From Massilibacteroides sp. (lineage in GTDB: Bacteria; Bacteroidota; Bacteroidia; Bacteroidales; Tannerellaceae), in the NCBI RefSeq assembly GCF_028705895.1, contig NZ_JAQWCQ010000006.1, positions 34,634-98,633 of the forward strand: a stretch of 64,000 nucleotides of DNA, given 5' to 3'. The notes beneath the pieces are model-generated. The model did no database searches and was not told where the DNA came from. It worked only from the letters and a program-made list of their open reading frames with translations. Below, piece by piece: positions 1-9,562 of this stretch. Made by a program: the position numbers and the translations under genes. Every line of letters starts with the position of its first letter. Position 1 is the first letter of the stretch.

Positions 1-209
1 CATTCAAAGCTTTGCGCCCTGCTACTGTTGCATTAATAGCTGTGCCTTGTCTGACTACAGCACTGAAATTGAAACTTAGGAAAAGCATCCTGATAATTCC
101 TGTTGTTGCAGCTTTGCTGATTTGGCAATTAGGCGTTTCGCCTATATATGTTATCCTGATTTCTGCTTTTGGCGGAATAATATATGACTTTTGGATAAAA
201 AGAAGGTAG
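1..209 (+). CDS. Chromate transporter (CHR) family protein, C-terminal end only
   Basis: This is the tail of a membrane transporter; its start lies before the window. The frame is open from base 3 and reads FKALRPATVALIAV, the conserved GLRPATVGLIA-type motif of CHR proteins. A hydrophobic segment and a short basic end (IKRR) follow. The next gene starts 1 base after the stop and is a second CHR half with the same motif. The two therefore form a paired short-chain CHR transporter, a known arrangement in which two one-domain proteins replace a single two-domain ChrA. The substrate is assigned by family only; chromate export has not been shown for this pair. Confidence 0.75.
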   Translation, partial: FKALRPATVALIAVPCLTTALKLKLRKSILIIPVVAALLIWQLGVSPIYVILISAFGGIIYDFWIKRR

Positions 210-210
210 T

Positions 211-759
211 ATGATATTCTGGAAACTTTTTTATGTATTCTTTAAGATTGGCCTGTTTGGTTTTGGCGGAGGCTACGCTATGTTGGCTTTGATTCAACAG
301 GATGTAGTGGATGAACACCAATGGGTATCATCACAGGAATTCACAGATATCGTTGCCATCTCGCAGATGACCCCTGGCCCGATTGCTATAAATAGTGCTA
401 CCTATGTCGGGTTTACAGCCGTACATAATGCAGGTTATTCACAACAAATGAGTGTTTTAGGATCTGTTACTGCAACAATTGCCGTTTGCCTTCCTTCTTT
501 ATTATTAGTTCTGTTGATATCTCTGTCTTATGCTAAGTTCAGATCAAACCGATATATTGCCGCTGCATTTCTCGGGTTGAGACCGGCTACTGTAGGTTTG
601 ATTGCTGCTGCAGCACTCTTGTTGATGAATAGCGAAAATTTTATAGATTATAAGAGTTTTATAATCTTTGCTGCGGCATTTATTCTCACCTGGAAATTTA
701 ACGTACATCCAATCCTGATGATTCTTATTGCCGCAGCGTTGGGATTATTTATTTATTAA
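211..759 (+). CDS. Chromate transporter (CHR) family protein, second half of a short-chain pair
   Basis: This is a 182-residue, strongly hydrophobic one-domain CHR protein. The N-terminal family motif is visible as FKIGLFGFGGGYAML (about residues 11-25). It is followed by SQMTPGPIAINSATYVG (about 51-67) and by LGLRPATVGLIAAAAL near residue 120. The ATG lies 1 base after the stop of the preceding CHR half, so the two are translated together and probably work as a heterodimer in the inner membrane. The family is known for chromate/sulfate transport by proton antiport. The 3' end overlaps the convergent GH144 gene by 11 bp, so no separate terminator fits between them. Confidence 0.88.
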   Translation: MIFWKLFYVFFKIGLFGFGGGYAMLALIQQDVVDEHQWVSSQEFTDIVAISQMTPGPIAINSATYVGFTAVHNAGYSQQMSVLGSVTATIAVCLPSLLLVLLISLSYAKFRSNRYIAAAFLGLRPATVGLIAAAALLLMNSENFIDYKSFIIFAAAFILTWKFNVHPILMILIAAALGLFIY

Positions 760-2104
760 GATAAGGCGATTCGAACTCCAATTTCTGTAATCCTTTTTGT
801 ACATCCGGATGACTCATGAAAAGTTTCCACAGCAATCCGGAACGGTGATTCTCAATCATTACGACAATAGGACCCTGGTCTATCGCTAAATAACGCTGAG
901 GATACCAATTGTCGGTTTCACTAAACGCATCGTAGAAACCATATTCTCCAAATAACAACTCTTTTTTAGAATAAAGATAGCGCATTACCTGCATAGATTC
1001 TTTCGGCGTATAGACGATAGAAGACAATGCAGCCGTTGGTGTTATTACACCTCTGTCTCCACGTTCAGCCGGTTCGTGAGCTGAATAACCATCTACGGTG
1101 TAACTGGCACTCAATCCCCAGGAATTTTCACCATATCCTTTGTAATTTTTCGGATTGCGAATACAGTAAGCACGGTTGATCAGGGTATAATTCTTCATTT
1201 CTTCAAAATAGTCAGCGTAACGGTCTTTTAATCCGTTCGGATCTAATCCGAGGAACGAATAATGCGCCCAGAATAAAGGACCTGCTTCCGTTCCCTGATA
1301 ACGCATATTCAACTTATATCCTTCTGTTTCATGTGGGCTGATTATTGCACCGCCTTCAGCCCATCCTTCGTGATAGACTTCTGCAGGCACTTCATGCGTG
1401 GGTGAGCAGGCTGCAAGGATATAGGTTATCATACATTCATTATATCCGCGAATGGCAAAGTTCATTTCCCAGGAATGCTCCGGACTCCAATGCCAGTAAA
1501 GTACGTTCTGTCCGTTGCGATGCCAGTTCCAGTCTACCGCTCTCCATAATTTGTCGATTCGGGCGGCAACTGCCTTCTCTTCGTCTGATCCGTTTACATA
1601 ATATTGATGAGCAGCAAGCAGTCCTTGAAACAGGAATGAAGTTTCAACCAGATCACCACCATTGTCCTTTTCACTGAATCCTCTGACTTTTCCTGTTTCT
1701 CCATTCCACCAATGCGGATAAACACCATGAAATGAATCAGCTTTTTCTAAGAAAGAGACCATTTTATCCATTCTTTGCAATCCTTGTTCGCGGCTTACAT
1801 ATCCTCTGTCAATGCCGGCAATGATTGCCATAATACCAAACCCACTACCTCCGGAAGTAACTACATGTTTGTCGTTTTGCGGATAAACTCCATCTAAATG
1901 ATAGCGCTCGCGTGCCATTCCGCTTGTTGGTTCTGCTCCCTCCCAGAAATAATTGAATGTACGTCGTTGTACACTATCCAGCAAGGCTTCGTCTGTAATC
2001 TCCGAAGTTACTTCTTTTGGGGTCTCTTGATTCTTCTGCGGTTGAGTGCATGCAATCATAACTGATAAGAATGCAAAAGCTATACCTGTATGTCTAATTT
2101 TCAT
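749..2104 (-). CDS. GH144-type beta-1,2-glucan hydrolase (glucoamylase-like PF10091 lipoprotein)
   Basis: This is a 451-residue lipoprotein with lipobox SVMIA and Cys19, placing it in the periplasm or on the cell surface. The domain is the (alpha/alpha)6 glucoamylase-like fold. Signature stretches are TFNYFWEGAEPTSGMARERY (49-68), SGGSGFGIMAI (84-94), RGFSEKDNGGDLVETSFLFQ (141-160), WHWSPEHSWEMNFAIRGYNE (204-223) and YPQRYLAIDQGPIVVMIENH (401-420). GH144 contains endo-beta-1,2-glucanases and an exo-acting, sophorose-releasing enzyme from Parabacteroides distasonis. Whether this copy acts endo or exo cannot be read from sequence alone. It lies 13 bp downstream of a GH3 beta-glucosidase gene in a SusC-SusD-GH3-GH144 operon, which supports beta-1,2-glucan as the substrate. 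Confidence 0.85.
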   Translation of the reverse strand: MKIRHTGIAFAFLSVMIACTQPQKNQETPKEVTSEITDEALLDSVQRRTFNYFWEGAEPTSGMARERYHLDGVYPQNDKHVVTSGGSGFGIMAIIAGIDRGYVSREQGLQRMDKMVSFLEKADSFHGVYPHWWNGETGKVRGFSEKDNGGDLVETSFLFQGLLAAHQYYVNGSDEEKAVAARIDKLWRAVDWNWHRNGQNVLYWHWSPEHSWEMNFAIRGYNECMITYILAACSPTHEVPAEVYHEGWAEGGAIISPHETEGYKLNMRYQGTEAGPLFWAHYSFLGLDPNGLKDRYADYFEEMKNYTLINRAYCIRNPKNYKGYGENSWGLSASYTVDGYSAHEPAERGDRGVITPTAALSSIVYTPKESMQVMRYLYSKKELLFGEYGFYDAFSETDNWYPQRYLAIDQGPIVVMIENHRSGLLWKLFMSHPDVQKGLQKLEFESPYLNK

Positions 2105-2117
2105 GGTTCCTTTTTGT

Positions 2118-4406
2118 TTATTTCAATATGAATTTAGTTTTCTGAACATCCCGGCTATTCCCTCCGATCATTACTTCAAATTCCCCCGGCTCGTTTACGT
2201 AGTCAAGATCGTAGTTATAGAATTTAAGTAGTTCGGGGGTAATTTTAAAATGAACCGTTTTCGACTCTCCTGCTTTGATCATGACTTTCTCAAAGCCTTT
2301 TAATTCCCTCACCGGACGGGTTACACTGCCTACCAAGTCACGGATATAAAGCTGTACGACTTCTGCTCCGTCCACTTTCCCTGTATTCGAAACTGTCACA
2401 CGGGCAATAATCTCCCCATCTTTCGTTAGTTCAGTCGTATTCAGTTTCAGATCAGAGTATGTGAAATTAGTATAACTAAGGCCATATCCGAATGGATAGA
2501 GCGCATCATTGGTGACATCTAAATAGTTACTTCTGAATTTCTCGAACCAAGCTCCTTCTTTTAATGGACGTCCTGTGTTCTTATGATTATAATACAACGG
2601 AATTTGTCCTACGTTCTGCGGAAATGTCATCGTAAGCTTCCCACTTGGATTAACATCGCCAAACAAGACATCACCTATTGCATAAGCAGCCTCCGTTCCT
2701 CCGAACCAAACATTCAGGATTGCCGGAACATTGGCCTGTTCCCATGTCAGGGTTAATGGCCGGCCGGTAAACAAGACCAACACAACCGGTTTCCCTGTTT
2801 TTACTAATTCCTTCAACAGAAGTTGTTGCACGTCCGGTATTCCCAACGTTGTACGGCTACTTGATTCGCCGCTAAACTCAGACGATTCACCCAATGCTGC
2901 TACAATAACATCCGCTTTGGCTGCTATAGCAAGAGCCTCCTTCCTTAGTTGATCATCTGTACTGTTGTCTCTGTTTAACTCACGACCGAACAATGTAGCC
3001 CGTGCTTCCAAAGCGGCATCTTCAGTCAGGTTACTTCCTTTAGCATAAAGTACATCCACGTCCTTACCGGCAACCGATTTCAAGCCTTCTACCAGCGTAG
3101 CCGGTTTTGTCAGATCTACGGCAACACTCCATGTTCCCGGCATATTTGATGCTGTATTCCCTAATGGACCTACAACAGCGATCGTTCCTTTCTTTTTCAA
3201 AGGCAAGGTATTCGCTTCATTTTTCAATAAAACAAAACTCTCGGAAGCAATCTTGCGTGCAGCTGCACGATGTTCATCCGAGTAGATTTCCTTCTTCGCT
3301 CTGTTTACATCACAATACTTATACGGATCAGCAAATAAACCGAGCTGATACTTTGCTTCCAATATACGACGACAACCCTGATCTATATCCTTCTGAGAAA
3401 CCAAACCTTCATCAAGTGATTTCTTCAATGTGGATAAAAAACCTTCACTGACCATATCCATATCTATACCTGCTTTCAATGATCTACCGGATACTGTTTG
3501 CAAATCACCAATCCCATGATCTACCATTTCAAGAATACCCGTATAGTCCGTCACCACAAAGCCGTTAAATCCCCATTGATCACGTAATACGTCTGTCATC
3601 AACCACTTATTTGCCGTTGCCGGCACACCGTCCACTTCATTAAAAGAAGCCATCACACTACCAACACCCGCCTCAATTGCCGCTTTGTAAGGATATAGAT
3701 ATTCATTATACATGCGAATACGGCTCATATCCACCGTGTTATAATCTCTTCCGGCTTCGCCTGCACCATATAGCGCGTAATGCTTAACGCAAGCCATGAT
3801 CGAATTATTAGCCTTATACTTTTCTGTCCCTGTCCCTTGATAACCGCGTACCATCGCCTTGGCTATTTCACCTCCTAAAAAAGGATCTTCACCATTTCCT
3901 TCGGACACACGGCCCCAGCGCGGATCTCTGGAAATATCAACCATCGGGCTGAATGTCCAGCAGATTCCATCCGCACTGGCTTCTGTTGCCGCGATCCTGG
4001 CAGCCTGCTCAATAGCTTCCATATTCCAGGAAGCAGATAACCCGAGAGGAATAGGAAAGGCGGTTTCATATCCATGGATCACGTCCATTCCGAACAATAA
4101 CGGAATACCCAGACGACTTTCCTCCACGGCGATACGCTGAACCTCGCGTATCTTTTCCACCCCTTTGATATTAAATAAACCTCCAACAATCCCCTGCCTT
4201 ATTTTATCACTTACGTTACTGCTTTGTGCCTGTCCCGTTGTTATATCACCCGAACTGGGTAAATTCAATTGCCCGATTTTCTCTTCAATAGTCATATTCT
4301 TCATCAGGTCGTTGATAAAACGATCCATTTTACTGTCTGCTGAATTATTCTGGGCAGTCGCAATCAATGCACACATACACAAAGCTGTCACAAATACCTT
4401 CCTCAT
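2118..4406 (-). CDS. bglX: GH3 beta-glucosidase (BglX-like), secreted
   Basis: This is a 762-residue enzyme with an N-terminal Sec signal (MRKVFVTALCMCALIATAQ). The GH3 TIM-barrel has the family motifs GMDVIHGYETAFPIPLGLSA (106-125), KHYALYGAGEAGRDYN (208-223) and FVVTDYTG, where Asp287 is the expected nucleophile. The second domain carries ALGESSEFSGESSSRT (504-519); Glu514 is a candidate acid/base. A C-terminal fibronectin-III-like domain ends the protein. Length and domain order are those of periplasmic BglX. Beside a GH144 gene the likely substrates are sophorose and short beta-1,2-glucooligosaccharides, as described for a GH3 enzyme in the Bacteroides thetaiotaomicron beta-1,2-glucan locus. 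The substrate is an inference from context. Confidence 0.9.
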   Translation of the reverse strand: MRKVFVTALCMCALIATAQNNSADSKMDRFINDLMKNMTIEEKIGQLNLPSSGDITTGQAQSSNVSDKIRQGIVGGLFNIKGVEKIREVQRIAVEESRLGIPLLFGMDVIHGYETAFPIPLGLSASWNMEAIEQAARIAATEASADGICWTFSPMVDISRDPRWGRVSEGNGEDPFLGGEIAKAMVRGYQGTGTEKYKANNSIMACVKHYALYGAGEAGRDYNTVDMSRIRMYNEYLYPYKAAIEAGVGSVMASFNEVDGVPATANKWLMTDVLRDQWGFNGFVVTDYTGILEMVDHGIGDLQTVSGRSLKAGIDMDMVSEGFLSTLKKSLDEGLVSQKDIDQGCRRILEAKYQLGLFADPYKYCDVNRAKKEIYSDEHRAAARKIASESFVLLKNEANTLPLKKKGTIAVVGPLGNTASNMPGTWSVAVDLTKPATLVEGLKSVAGKDVDVLYAKGSNLTEDAALEARATLFGRELNRDNSTDDQLRKEALAIAAKADVIVAALGESSEFSGESSSRTTLGIPDVQQLLLKELVKTGKPVVLVLFTGRPLTLTWEQANVPAILNVWFGGTEAAYAIGDVLFGDVNPSGKLTMTFPQNVGQIPLYYNHKNTGRPLKEGAWFEKFRSNYLDVTNDALYPFGYGLSYTNFTYSDLKLNTTELTKDGEIIARVTVSNTGKVDGAEVVQLYIRDLVGSVTRPVRELKGFEKVMIKAGESKTVHFKITPELLKFYNYDLDYVNEPGEFEVMIGGNSRDVQKTKFILK

Positions 4407-4480
4407 CTTTGATTTTCTTAAATAATAGATTGTGTTTTTCTAACTATTCATTATACATTAAACAATAGCTTAAGACCTGA

Positions 4481-5977
4481 TTAATCCATCGGATCAAGTA
4501 ACAAGTCGGAAAGGTCGTCTAATTGCGACGCTGGTAATGGCCAATATGTTTTCTCTGTAGTCCAGCCTTTCGGACCAAGTACGGTTGCAGCTTCGCCCGT
4601 ACGAACTAAATCAACATAACGGTTACACCATTCACTACAAAGTTCCATGCGACGTTCGTCTAATACATCACTCAATGTAACCCCTGTCTTCGTCGGCATT
4701 TGTGCCCTTTCACGGACTAAATTATATCCGTTGTCTCCATTTTTACCCAAGCGGATTTTTGCTTCGGAATTTAATAATAAAACTTCTGCATAACGTAATA
4801 CGCGAACATTATTATTTTGCCCATATGTCGTACGTCCCGGTGTCAGCTGGTCATAAGGAAGATAACCCTTACCATTCCAACAATCTGTCGATGTCCCTTT
4901 TGCATCACTTACCACCCAGCCTTCACGGGTTGTGCTTCCTGCTTTCAGAAAACTTGTTTCTGCACGTACCGTTTCGCCACGATTTTCAGCCCAGGCTACA
5001 AATTCAGATTCATACCCCATAAAGCCCCAGCCGCCAAAGGAAGTTCCTGTGTCCGGATTCTTCAAAGAGAATGGCCCTTCACAATTAAACCATTGGTCAA
5101 CTCCGATATATTCTCCCGAACCATTGCCAAAGTCGGTAACCTGACATTCGAATAAAGATTCATCGCAAAGTTTGCCGGGTATTTTAAATAAACTGTAATA
5201 ATCGGAATATAAAGAGAAGTTGCCATTGTTGATGATATCGTCCGTCAATGTTTCAACCTGTTCATAATTTTCTTGCAACAAATACACTTTAGCTGCTAAT
5301 AGTTTTGCGGTAAAAGCACTTACCGCTCCAGTATGCGTCATCTGATTAGGACGCAAACGCGGTAATTTTTCCATAGCATAATTCAAATCTTCTTCCAAAA
5401 TGTATTTATATACCGCATCTATCGTAGAACGACGGAATTCGGTTTGCGTATTGTCCTTATAAAGAACGATCGGACCAAAATTTGTAACTAATTGATAGTA
5501 CGCCCACGCACGCAATGTACGTACTTCTGCGCAGTAAGATTCATAAGTCGAATAGTCATCCGTACCTGGCGTCAGATAAGTAGCATACCCATCAAGAGAT
5601 TCCAGAGATGAATTTGCTATACGGATAATCTCATAAAATGTTACCCAAACATTATTCAATGCCCAAAATGAGTTCGTATAATTGAAATGGCGTCCGAAAT
5701 CTACTGCCGCACCTTGATCATCTGTGCGTCCCGACCACATATCTCCATCACGGCCAAACAAAAGAAGTTTGTTCGCAAAGTGCATCCCGGATGTACGAAC
5801 TTTCGCATAAACACCGACAACCGGTTGATACATATTCTCTGTCTTGGAAAAATCTACACTTTCTTCCGGCAGCTTGTTTTCCGGATCTATATCGATAAAG
5901 TCAGAACAAGCCATGCTTCCTCCCAGCATTACCACAGCTGAAAGCATATATAGTATTCTTTTCTTTAAAAATTTCAT
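4481..5977 (-). CDS. SusD/RagB-family nutrient-binding lipoprotein of the beta-1,2-glucan PUL
   Basis: This is a 498-residue outer-membrane lipoprotein with lipobox GSMAC (Cys24) and the typical SDFIDIDPENKLPEESVDFS start of mature SusD proteins. The N-terminal TPR-like half includes RTLRAWAYYQLVTNFGPIVL. The C-terminal RagB/SusD half has NVRVLRYAEVLLLNSEAKIR and LDERRMELCSEWCNRYVDLV. SusD proteins form the lid on the SusC barrel and bind glycan at the cell surface. The gene sits 30 bp downstream of the susC homolog and 74 bp upstream of the GH3 gene, in one minus-strand operon. Confidence 0.93.
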   Translation of the reverse strand: MKFLKKRILYMLSAVVMLGGSMACSDFIDIDPENKLPEESVDFSKTENMYQPVVGVYAKVRTSGMHFANKLLLFGRDGDMWSGRTDDQGAAVDFGRHFNYTNSFWALNNVWVTFYEIIRIANSSLESLDGYATYLTPGTDDYSTYESYCAEVRTLRAWAYYQLVTNFGPIVLYKDNTQTEFRRSTIDAVYKYILEEDLNYAMEKLPRLRPNQMTHTGAVSAFTAKLLAAKVYLLQENYEQVETLTDDIINNGNFSLYSDYYSLFKIPGKLCDESLFECQVTDFGNGSGEYIGVDQWFNCEGPFSLKNPDTGTSFGGWGFMGYESEFVAWAENRGETVRAETSFLKAGSTTREGWVVSDAKGTSTDCWNGKGYLPYDQLTPGRTTYGQNNNVRVLRYAEVLLLNSEAKIRLGKNGDNGYNLVRERAQMPTKTGVTLSDVLDERRMELCSEWCNRYVDLVRTGEAATVLGPKGWTTEKTYWPLPASQLDDLSDLLLDPMD

Positions 5978-6007
5978 AATGATAAGTTTTAAATGTTTTT
6001 TGATGGT

Positions 6008-9000
6008 TTAAAAATCAACTTGAACACCAAAGGTATAAGTTGCAGTCAAAGGATATACTTCAGTATCCCATCCTTCGGAATCAGATAACTCAGGAGTGAA
6101 ACTGTTTGCTTTGAATGTAGTGAACGGTCTGTCGGCGGTCAGTGAAAGACGAACACCCGGCAATACATAATTACCCATTTTTACATCCTTAAAAGAATAC
6201 CCAAGAGCAATATTCTGAATTCTGAAGAAATCAGAGCTCTCAACGAAATAAGATGCATTATTACTATCTGAAACATTCCATGTTTTTGTCAAAGCCTTTG
6301 CCGAAGGATGTTCATTCGTAGAACCTGCACCTGTCCAACGATTTGTGTACTGCGCTTTGTCAAAGTTATAATTTGAAGCAGCATAACGTAATGCACGTTT
6401 TCTATTCCATAACTCTCCACCCATTTGTCCGTATGTGGTAACGTTAAAGTCAAAATTCTTATACGTGAATCCAAAGTTTACGCCGTAGTTGAAATCCGGA
6501 ACATAAGATCCTAATATCTGCTTATCGTTTCCGTCAATAACGTTATCCTTATTTACATCCTCATATTTAAAATCCCCCGGCTCAAGATTGTTTAAAACAG
6601 CAACCGGATCGGCAGCGCATTCTTCTGCTGTCTGATAAACTCCTACTACCTTGAAGCCATAATAAGAATTCATTTTCTCACCGACTTTGTTTACGGTTTT
6701 ACCACCTTTGATAATTGTCATATTGTCTTTAAGGCTTTTTACTTCGTTATGTAAAAAAGAAGCATTAAGACCAATGTTATAAGCAAAATCCTTTCCGATA
6801 TTATCAGCCCAGTTCAATGAAAGATCAACCCCCATATTCAGGATTTCTCCATAGTTACCGGCCAAAGTTGAGTTTTGCATTGGAATTTTGGGTGAGATAA
6901 CTGCATTTTCAGTCATACGGTGGTACCAGTCTATATCAGCAGTCAAGCGTCTTCCTAATGTTGAAAAGTTTACTCCGACATTTGTCTCGCTAACAACCTC
7001 CCAACCAAGCCAACTGAAATTTGATGTATTCACATAACCGTCAATCGCATTATTTAGTCCAAACACACCTTGTACGTTATCTACATTTGCGAAACCGGCA
7101 CTTGCAGCAATTTTATCATTACCTAATTTACCCCAACTTGCACGCAATTTCATATAATCAAATACTGTCTGATCCTTCATGAAAGACTCCTGGGAAATTA
7201 CCCATGCGGCACCCACTGATGGAAAATATCCCCATCTGTCATTGTATTTGGAAGAGCCATCAGCTCGGAATGTAAACATTACCAGATATTTACCGGCGTA
7301 ATTGTAGTTCAATCGCGTGAAATAAGATAATCCGCGAAAACGACTGCCATCATCTTTCACTAAGGCTCCTTCCTTATTACCTAAAGAGATGTATTTCCAT
7401 ACGTCAGCTCCTTCAGGCACGTTCGTTGCCGTTCCTTCCAGCATTTTATATTGCTCATTACGCATAGAAAGTCCGAGCATACCGGTAAACTCATGTTGTC
7501 CCCACTGATCGGTATATGTTGCGGTGTTATCCCATATCCAGTTGTTATAGCTCTTTTCTGTTTTAGTCAGACTGGTTACGTTATTTTGTTGTTTTGCACC
7601 GACATAATAAGTAGGAACAAAATTAGAAGTACCAAGAGATTTGTAATCGTAGCTATAACTTGTACGAATATTTAATTTTTCAGGAAGTATATTGATCTGT
7701 GCATAAAAGTTGCTCAATACCTGATAAATCTTGTTGCTCTTGTCAAAATAGGTAGCCGTTGCAATCGGATTATAGAAATTGTTCGCTAAACCCACTTGCT
7801 CCGGAGATGCAAATTTATTCGGGAATATAGATGCATCGCGCGAATTGTCATAAACCGGAAATACGGAAGGATTATTGAATGCTCCTTGCCAGGCTGCGTT
7901 GTTCGGTAATTGTTGATCCGAGTTACTGAATACTCCGTTAAAACCAAGTTTCAGCCAACTTCTTGCATCGTAGTCCAAAGCTGTACGGAAGTTCAGGCGA
8001 CGATAATAATTCTCTACATCCATAATACCATCCTGCGCTAAATAGCTAAGGCCTGTAGAATAAGTTGCTTTATCCGAACCGCCGGATATGTTCAAACTGT
8101 GGTTTGTCATTAACGCAGTGCGTAATAATTCATCATACCAATCTGTGTCGGCATTAAAAGTCAACGAATTCAGATCTCCGCCAAAAGTGTTAACCGAACC
8201 TTCAAAGATATATCCGTAGGTATCGGGGTCGGCTTCCATAAGCATTGTTGCATATTCGTGAGAGTTTGCCATTTCTAACAAATTAGTCGCTTTCTGAACG
8301 CCGATATAGCCGTTGTAAGTAATTTTTGCTTCCTGATTACGCGTACCTTTCTTTGTACTGATAATCACAACACCATTTGCAGCACGCACACCATAGATCG
8401 CTGATGCAGAAGCATCTTTAAGAACAGTTACATCCTGAATGTCCGAATTGTTTAAGAAGTTGATATTGTCATAGAACATACCATCAACAACATAAAGAGG
8501 GGAGGTATCACCAAAAGAACCGAGACCACGAATAGTCACTTTCGGACCCTCACCCGGTGTTCCCGCATTGATGATATTAACACCGGTCACTTTCCCTTGT
8601 AGTGCAGCCATCGGTGATGAAGTGGGGATGTTGACAAATTCCTTTTCTTTTATCACATCGATAGGAGCTGTCAAATCTTTGGATTTTGCCGAGCCATACC
8701 CAATTACTACAACCTCTTCAAGTTTTTGAGTATCTTCTTCCAGAAGCACATTTATCGAATTCCTGCCGTTAACCGGAATCTCTTGAGTTAACATTCCTAC
8801 ATAGCTAAAGACTAACGTACCATTTTCGGGTACATTTGTCAATGAATAATCCCCATCTAAAGATGTTATCGTTCCATTCGTTGTCCCCTTAATAAGGACA
8901 CTAACTCCTATTGCCGGAAATCCGGTGGCCTTTTCCGTTACCACACCGGAAACAGTACTATTTCCTTGCGCGAAAGCAGTGGCCGACGCAAGGATAAGGC

Positions 9001-9028
9001 ATAAACAAAGCATTAGTTTAGCTTTCAT
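6008..9028 (-). CDS. SusC/RagA-family TonB-dependent outer-membrane transporter of the beta-1,2-glucan PUL
   Basis: The start is placed at the ATG at 9028, which opens a clean signal peptide (MKAKLMLCLCLILASATAFA). The frame continues 25 codons further upstream, but that extension is basic and not signal-like. The 1006-residue protein begins with a carboxypeptidase-regulatory-like domain (GVVTEKATGFPAIGVSVLIK). Then come the TonB-box region (LEEVVVIGYGSAK), the plug (ALQGKVTGVNIINAGTPGEG and VLKDASASAIYGVRAANGVV) and a beta-barrel ending in the usual aromatic residue (TFGVQVDF). There is no STN domain, so it is not built for FecI/FecR signalling. It should import beta-1,2-glucooligosaccharides together with the SusD protein encoded downstream. 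Confidence 0.94.
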   Translation of the reverse strand: MKAKLMLCLCLILASATAFAQGNSTVSGVVTEKATGFPAIGVSVLIKGTTNGTITSLDGDYSLTNVPENGTLVFSYVGMLTQEIPVNGRNSINVLLEEDTQKLEEVVVIGYGSAKSKDLTAPIDVIKEKEFVNIPTSSPMAALQGKVTGVNIINAGTPGEGPKVTIRGLGSFGDTSPLYVVDGMFYDNINFLNNSDIQDVTVLKDASASAIYGVRAANGVVIISTKKGTRNQEAKITYNGYIGVQKATNLLEMANSHEYATMLMEADPDTYGYIFEGSVNTFGGDLNSLTFNADTDWYDELLRTALMTNHSLNISGGSDKATYSTGLSYLAQDGIMDVENYYRRLNFRTALDYDARSWLKLGFNGVFSNSDQQLPNNAAWQGAFNNPSVFPVYDNSRDASIFPNKFASPEQVGLANNFYNPIATATYFDKSNKIYQVLSNFYAQINILPEKLNIRTSYSYDYKSLGTSNFVPTYYVGAKQQNNVTSLTKTEKSYNNWIWDNTATYTDQWGQHEFTGMLGLSMRNEQYKMLEGTATNVPEGADVWKYISLGNKEGALVKDDGSRFRGLSYFTRLNYNYAGKYLVMFTFRADGSSKYNDRWGYFPSVGAAWVISQESFMKDQTVFDYMKLRASWGKLGNDKIAASAGFANVDNVQGVFGLNNAIDGYVNTSNFSWLGWEVVSETNVGVNFSTLGRRLTADIDWYHRMTENAVISPKIPMQNSTLAGNYGEILNMGVDLSLNWADNIGKDFAYNIGLNASFLHNEVKSLKDNMTIIKGGKTVNKVGEKMNSYYGFKVVGVYQTAEECAADPVAVLNNLEPGDFKYEDVNKDNVIDGNDKQILGSYVPDFNYGVNFGFTYKNFDFNVTTYGQMGGELWNRKRALRYAASNYNFDKAQYTNRWTGAGSTNEHPSAKALTKTWNVSDSNNASYFVESSDFFRIQNIALGYSFKDVKMGNYVLPGVRLSLTADRPFTTFKANSFTPELSDSEGWDTEVYPLTATYTFGVQVDF

Positions 9029-9338
9029 GCATTTTCTTTTTTTAGGTTTAACATAAAGACACATTCTGTAAATTTGTTGATTTGAATGCAAAAGAAGACG
9101 CAAGTAATTAAGATAGCAAATTTTAACATACTGTAAAGCTACGGCATGTTAAATGTTGCGGTTTGCGTACCACTTTTTTAGTACTTTGAAATGTATAACT
9201 ACTCTGATAAACAAATTGTTGAAGTTGTTAACCGAATAAGAAATGTCAAGATGTTCTAAAACATGAAAAATAGCAAAAAGACAGAAAATGAAGCTTTAAC
9301 TCTAATGACAGCATAAAACGTGTCTCTGTTAAGTTTCT

Positions 9339-9402
9339 TTTTCCATATCTGTGGTAAAGCTTTACCACAGATATGGAAAAGTTTTACCACAGATATGGAA
9401 AA
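9339..9402. repeat. Perfect 42-bp palindrome followed by a third copy of the half-site
   Basis: Bases 9339-9380 form a perfect palindrome with half-site CTTTACCACAGATATGGAAA and no loop. A further direct copy (TTTACCACAGATATGGAAAA) follows at 9383-9402 with a 22-bp period. A degraded third direct copy (GGTTATGGAAAG) can be seen at 9413-9424. The 22-bp period places sites on about the same helix face. The array lies about 310 bp upstream of the susC start and about 120 bp before the FKBP promoter. It could be an operator for a dimeric regulator or a hairpin-forming repeat. No regulator gene that would bind it is in the window. Confidence 0.85.
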
Positions 9403-9501
9403 ACTTTTTGACGGTTATGGAAAGACAGACTTATTCGTTTTGACACTATACATTAATATGTAAGCTCTTGCTTTATTTATGCTTTTAAAAAAGACTTGCA
9501 T

Positions 9502-9536
9502 TTTGTCATGATATGTGATTAAAAACATTACTTTTG
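9502..9536 (+). promoter_or_regulatory. Bacteroides-type promoter before the FKBP pair
   Basis: The -7 element TACTTTTG (9529-9536) matches the consensus TAnnTTTG. A TTTG at 9502-9505 is 23 bases upstream, a little longer than the usual 19-21. The start codon at 9563 follows 26 bases after the -7 box. Confidence 0.5.
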
Positions 9537-9562
9537 TGGCTTATAATTAGATAAATATAAAA

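Larger units (their letters stand above)
9029..9562. other. Divergent intergenic region between the PUL and the FKBP genes
   Basis: This 534-bp AT-rich spacer separates divergent genes and holds both promoters. It contains the large palindrome at 9339-9380, listed separately. An imperfect inverted repeat lies at 9123-9152 (TTAACAT ... ATGTTAA), about 95 bases upstream of the susC start. The FKBP promoter-like boxes are at 9502-9536. No convincing TAnnTTTG box was found on the minus strand for susC. No coding sequence is supported. Confidence 0.6.

Noticed and set aside
9029..9103. 25-codon N-terminal extension of the first susC
   Set aside because: The extension is basic and lacks signal-peptide shape. 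The internal ATG at 9028 gives a normal signal peptide.
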